A DNA stretch of 64,000 nucleotides from Fragilariopsis cylindrus CCMP1102. Its lineage: Eukaryota; Bacillariophyta; Bacillariophyceae; Bacillariales; Bacillariaceae. A program made the position numbers and the translations under genes. Of the stretch, positions 62,516 to 64,000 are shown piece by piece. Numbering within the stretch: the stretch's first letter is position 1; the number at the start of each line of letters is the position of its first letter. The DNA is taken from the NCBI GenBank assembly GCA_900095095.1, contig FMBT01000294.1, forward strand, positions 372,001 through 436,000. The letters are read 5' to 3'. The notes under the pieces were generated by a model. That model was given only the letters and a program-made list of their open reading frames with translations. It did no database searches and was not told the origin of the DNA.

Positions 62516-64000
62516 TTAGTGTTGCTCCCATACAATATGTGATAGACAGCATGCTCCATCAGTGCGAGTAACAATATGCTTGACCGTTACGTCCACCACC
62601 ATACCGAGCGCATCATCTCCGTATGCGCCAAATTTCTTCTTGTCTTCCTGAGACATAGATTTCCCCCCAGTGGTACGAACATTTCCTAGTGCGGTGACCT
62701 TTGCTGCCTCGGGAACTCCAACATTAACGCATGTAGTTCGCTTGAGATATTCTGCCGCTCCCTTTACTGGAGATATCGCCGTCACCGGAATGCCACCCAC
62801 TACGATTTCCATGTCTTGATCTAGATGACAGGCTTTAGCGTCTCTTTTTTCATTCGCTTCACAAATAATGAAATCATCGAACCAATGTCTGGCGGTTATA
62901 TCTGACGACTCGTCGTCTTTGTCGTGACCGTGATGGTCGTGTGATGGCCCTTCAAAGGGTAACCAGAGCCGTAGCGTTCCGCTGTCAGGAACACCGTACA
63001 AAGCAATCTTCATATCGATGTACCCCAACCCACCGCATCGCTCAACTTTTCGTTTCGTATCGCGTTCAACCTTACTCACATCTAATACCCACCCCTTTCT
63101 ATAATCATCGTCGGTTCGGTCGATCATAATATCTAGATCTCCGTCACCAATTCCCGAAACTATAACAGATGTTAAAGTTTTTCCGTGATCGGTGGCTGGC
63201 AAGAAGGAAGTTCGGCATGAAAGTTCTTTCATCACATATTCGTCTTTTTCGTTGGGGTGTCCAAATAGAAGTTCCGTCACTTCAGCATCGTTTGCAGGCA
63301 ACGCATGTTGTATAGGTTTACCAAGTTTTGGCATTATACTCGATTTTAATTTCCGACTACTATCACCGCCGTCCCGCTCGATAAGTTTTGTATCTTCTTC
63401 TTTCAAAACTATAGCCCGTTCCATGGCCTCAACGAAATGCATGGCAATAATCCAACCCATCATTGAATGTTCTTGCTTTTTAGGATGCCAACTTCCTCGT
63501 CCTGGACAAGATTTGGGTGCACCGAATTCATTCCATTCTTGAAATCCCGCCGGGAGTTGTTGTTTAGTATTCGTCTCATCAAATATCTGTTTCTCGTTCA
63601 ATATGTCCTTCTTACCAATAGCGATTGCATCACGTAGCCATCCTCGCTTGGTGTATTCGTCCAGGGTTCGCATCCGATTGGCATTAGTATCGATCATTAT
63701 AACCATAGGACGTTTGGCTAACTGTCGCGTTGCCTGTCGTAAAAAGGCTTCAAGAATGCTCGAATCTCCCCCTCCCTCGTTCATGCTATAGTCCCAACTA
63801 ATAACGTCGGGATCTCTCCCCAAAAAATGTTCCATACAGAAACCGTATGGAAAAGATGGGATTCCCCCGATGGCTGCATTACGTACTACGAGTGGAATGT
63901 CGAAAATTTGACGCATCGGTTCCTCCAAAACATTTTGAGCAACGAAGGGAAACGATTGATTGAAAAAGTTCCCCCGACCAACCGTAATAGAGTATCCACT
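62516..64000 (-). CDS. SGNH-hydrolase-like unknown protein, 5' end beyond window
   Basis: The minus-strand frame is open from the window edge to the TAA at 62516-62518, so at least 494 residues are coding and the N-terminus is missing. The edge-proximal part reads SITVGRGNFFNQSFPFVAQN, then PLVVRNAAIGGIPSFPYGFC and PDVISWDYSMNEGG. This order (GRG, RNxAIGG, WDxxMNE) resembles SGNH/GDSL-like domains, but the usual first block is outside the window, so the enzyme class is tentative. A central His/Asp-rich stretch (HDHHGHDKDDE) and the C-terminal part (WFDDFIICEANEKRDAKACH) are not assigned. There is no intron in the visible part. Confidence 0.6.
   Translation of the reverse strand, partial: SGYSITVGRGNFFNQSFPFVAQNVLEEPMRQIFDIPLVVRNAAIGGIPSFPYGFCMEHFLGRDPDVISWDYSMNEGGGDSSILEAFLRQATRQLAKRPMVIMIDTNANRMRTLDEYTKRGWLRDAIAIGKKDILNEKQIFDETNTKQQLPAGFQEWNEFGAPKSCPGRGSWHPKKQEHSMMGWIIAMHFVEAMERAIVLKEEDTKLIERDGGDSSRKLKSSIMPKLGKPIQHALPANDAEVTELLFGHPNEKDEYVMKELSCRTSFLPATDHGKTLTSVIVSGIGDGDLDIMIDRTDDDYRKGWVLDVSKVERDTKRKVERCGGLGYIDMKIALYGVPDSGTLRLWLPFEGPSHDHHGHDKDDESSDITARHWFDDFIICEANEKRDAKACHLDQDMEIVVGGIPVTAISPVKGAAEYLKRTTCVNVGVPEAAKVTALGNVRTTGGKSMSQEDKKKFGAYGDDALGMVVDVTVKHIVTRTDGACCLSHIVWEQH

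Overview
The window looks like nuclear DNA of a diatom (or a closely related stramenopile alga). The evidence is as follows. Several eukaryotic genes carry short GT-AG introns of about 47-190 bp. A Rieske protein and a UPF0301 protein have N-termini resembling signal-plus-transit presequences, with a Phe just after the predicted signal-peptide cleavage. There is an algal SLC13/TrkA_C sulfate-type transporter, and small secreted proteins with Met-Ser repeats. Many proteins contain poly-Gln, poly-Asn and poly-Asp inserts encoded by triplet microsatellites. I cannot name the species.

Positions 1-16.5 kb form an accessory-looking block. It holds intron-free reading frames that I do not recognise: a 5'-truncated protein, a C2HC zinc-finger protein, a basic/acidic protein, a 608-residue coiled-coil protein, a 143-residue protein and a 1421-residue protein with RRKSPPLSVPT repeats. 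They are arranged as two head-to-head pairs, each with a shared upstream region of about 520-535 bp. They are separated and bounded by satellite arrays: a unit of about 190 bp repeated about 12 times at 3.7-5.95 kb, and a composite A/B array at 14.5-16.1 kb followed by a unit of about 95 bp repeated three times. I saw no reverse transcriptase, integrase, DNA polymerase or capsid in the block, so its nature is open. It is the best candidate here for something undescribed.

Positions 17-51 kb are ordinary gene-dense host sequence: separase (4 exons, with a SAP-like motif), a purple acid phosphatase (2 exons), a Golgi-type sulfotransferase, a 2-oxoglutarate/Fe(II) dioxygenase, an unknown protein, an STK16/NAK-like kinase, a seven-exon SLC13 transporter with four TrkA_C-like domains and an ACT domain, an SP/TP-rich unknown protein, a UPF0301/AlgH protein, a class C (GABA-B-like) GPCR with a periplasmic-binding-protein ectodomain, a secreted small heat-shock protein, and an ER-type FKBP with two EF-hands. 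An AT-rich element of about 490 bp with terminal inverted repeats of about 100 bp, and no coding capacity, lies between the phosphatase and sulfotransferase genes.

Positions 51-64 kb are mixed. Two or three unknown ORFs with more GC-rich codons surround one copy of an 86-bp direct repeat, and a divergent Rieske (PetC-like) gene lies between this copy and the second. Next comes a piggyBac-type DNA transposon whose ends can be placed exactly (TTAA duplication, 15-bp terminal inverted repeats, 55260-58804), with a decayed transposase. After it are two related genes for small secreted proteins with Met-Ser tails, and a gene fragment running off the right edge that resembles algal SGNH-like proteins.
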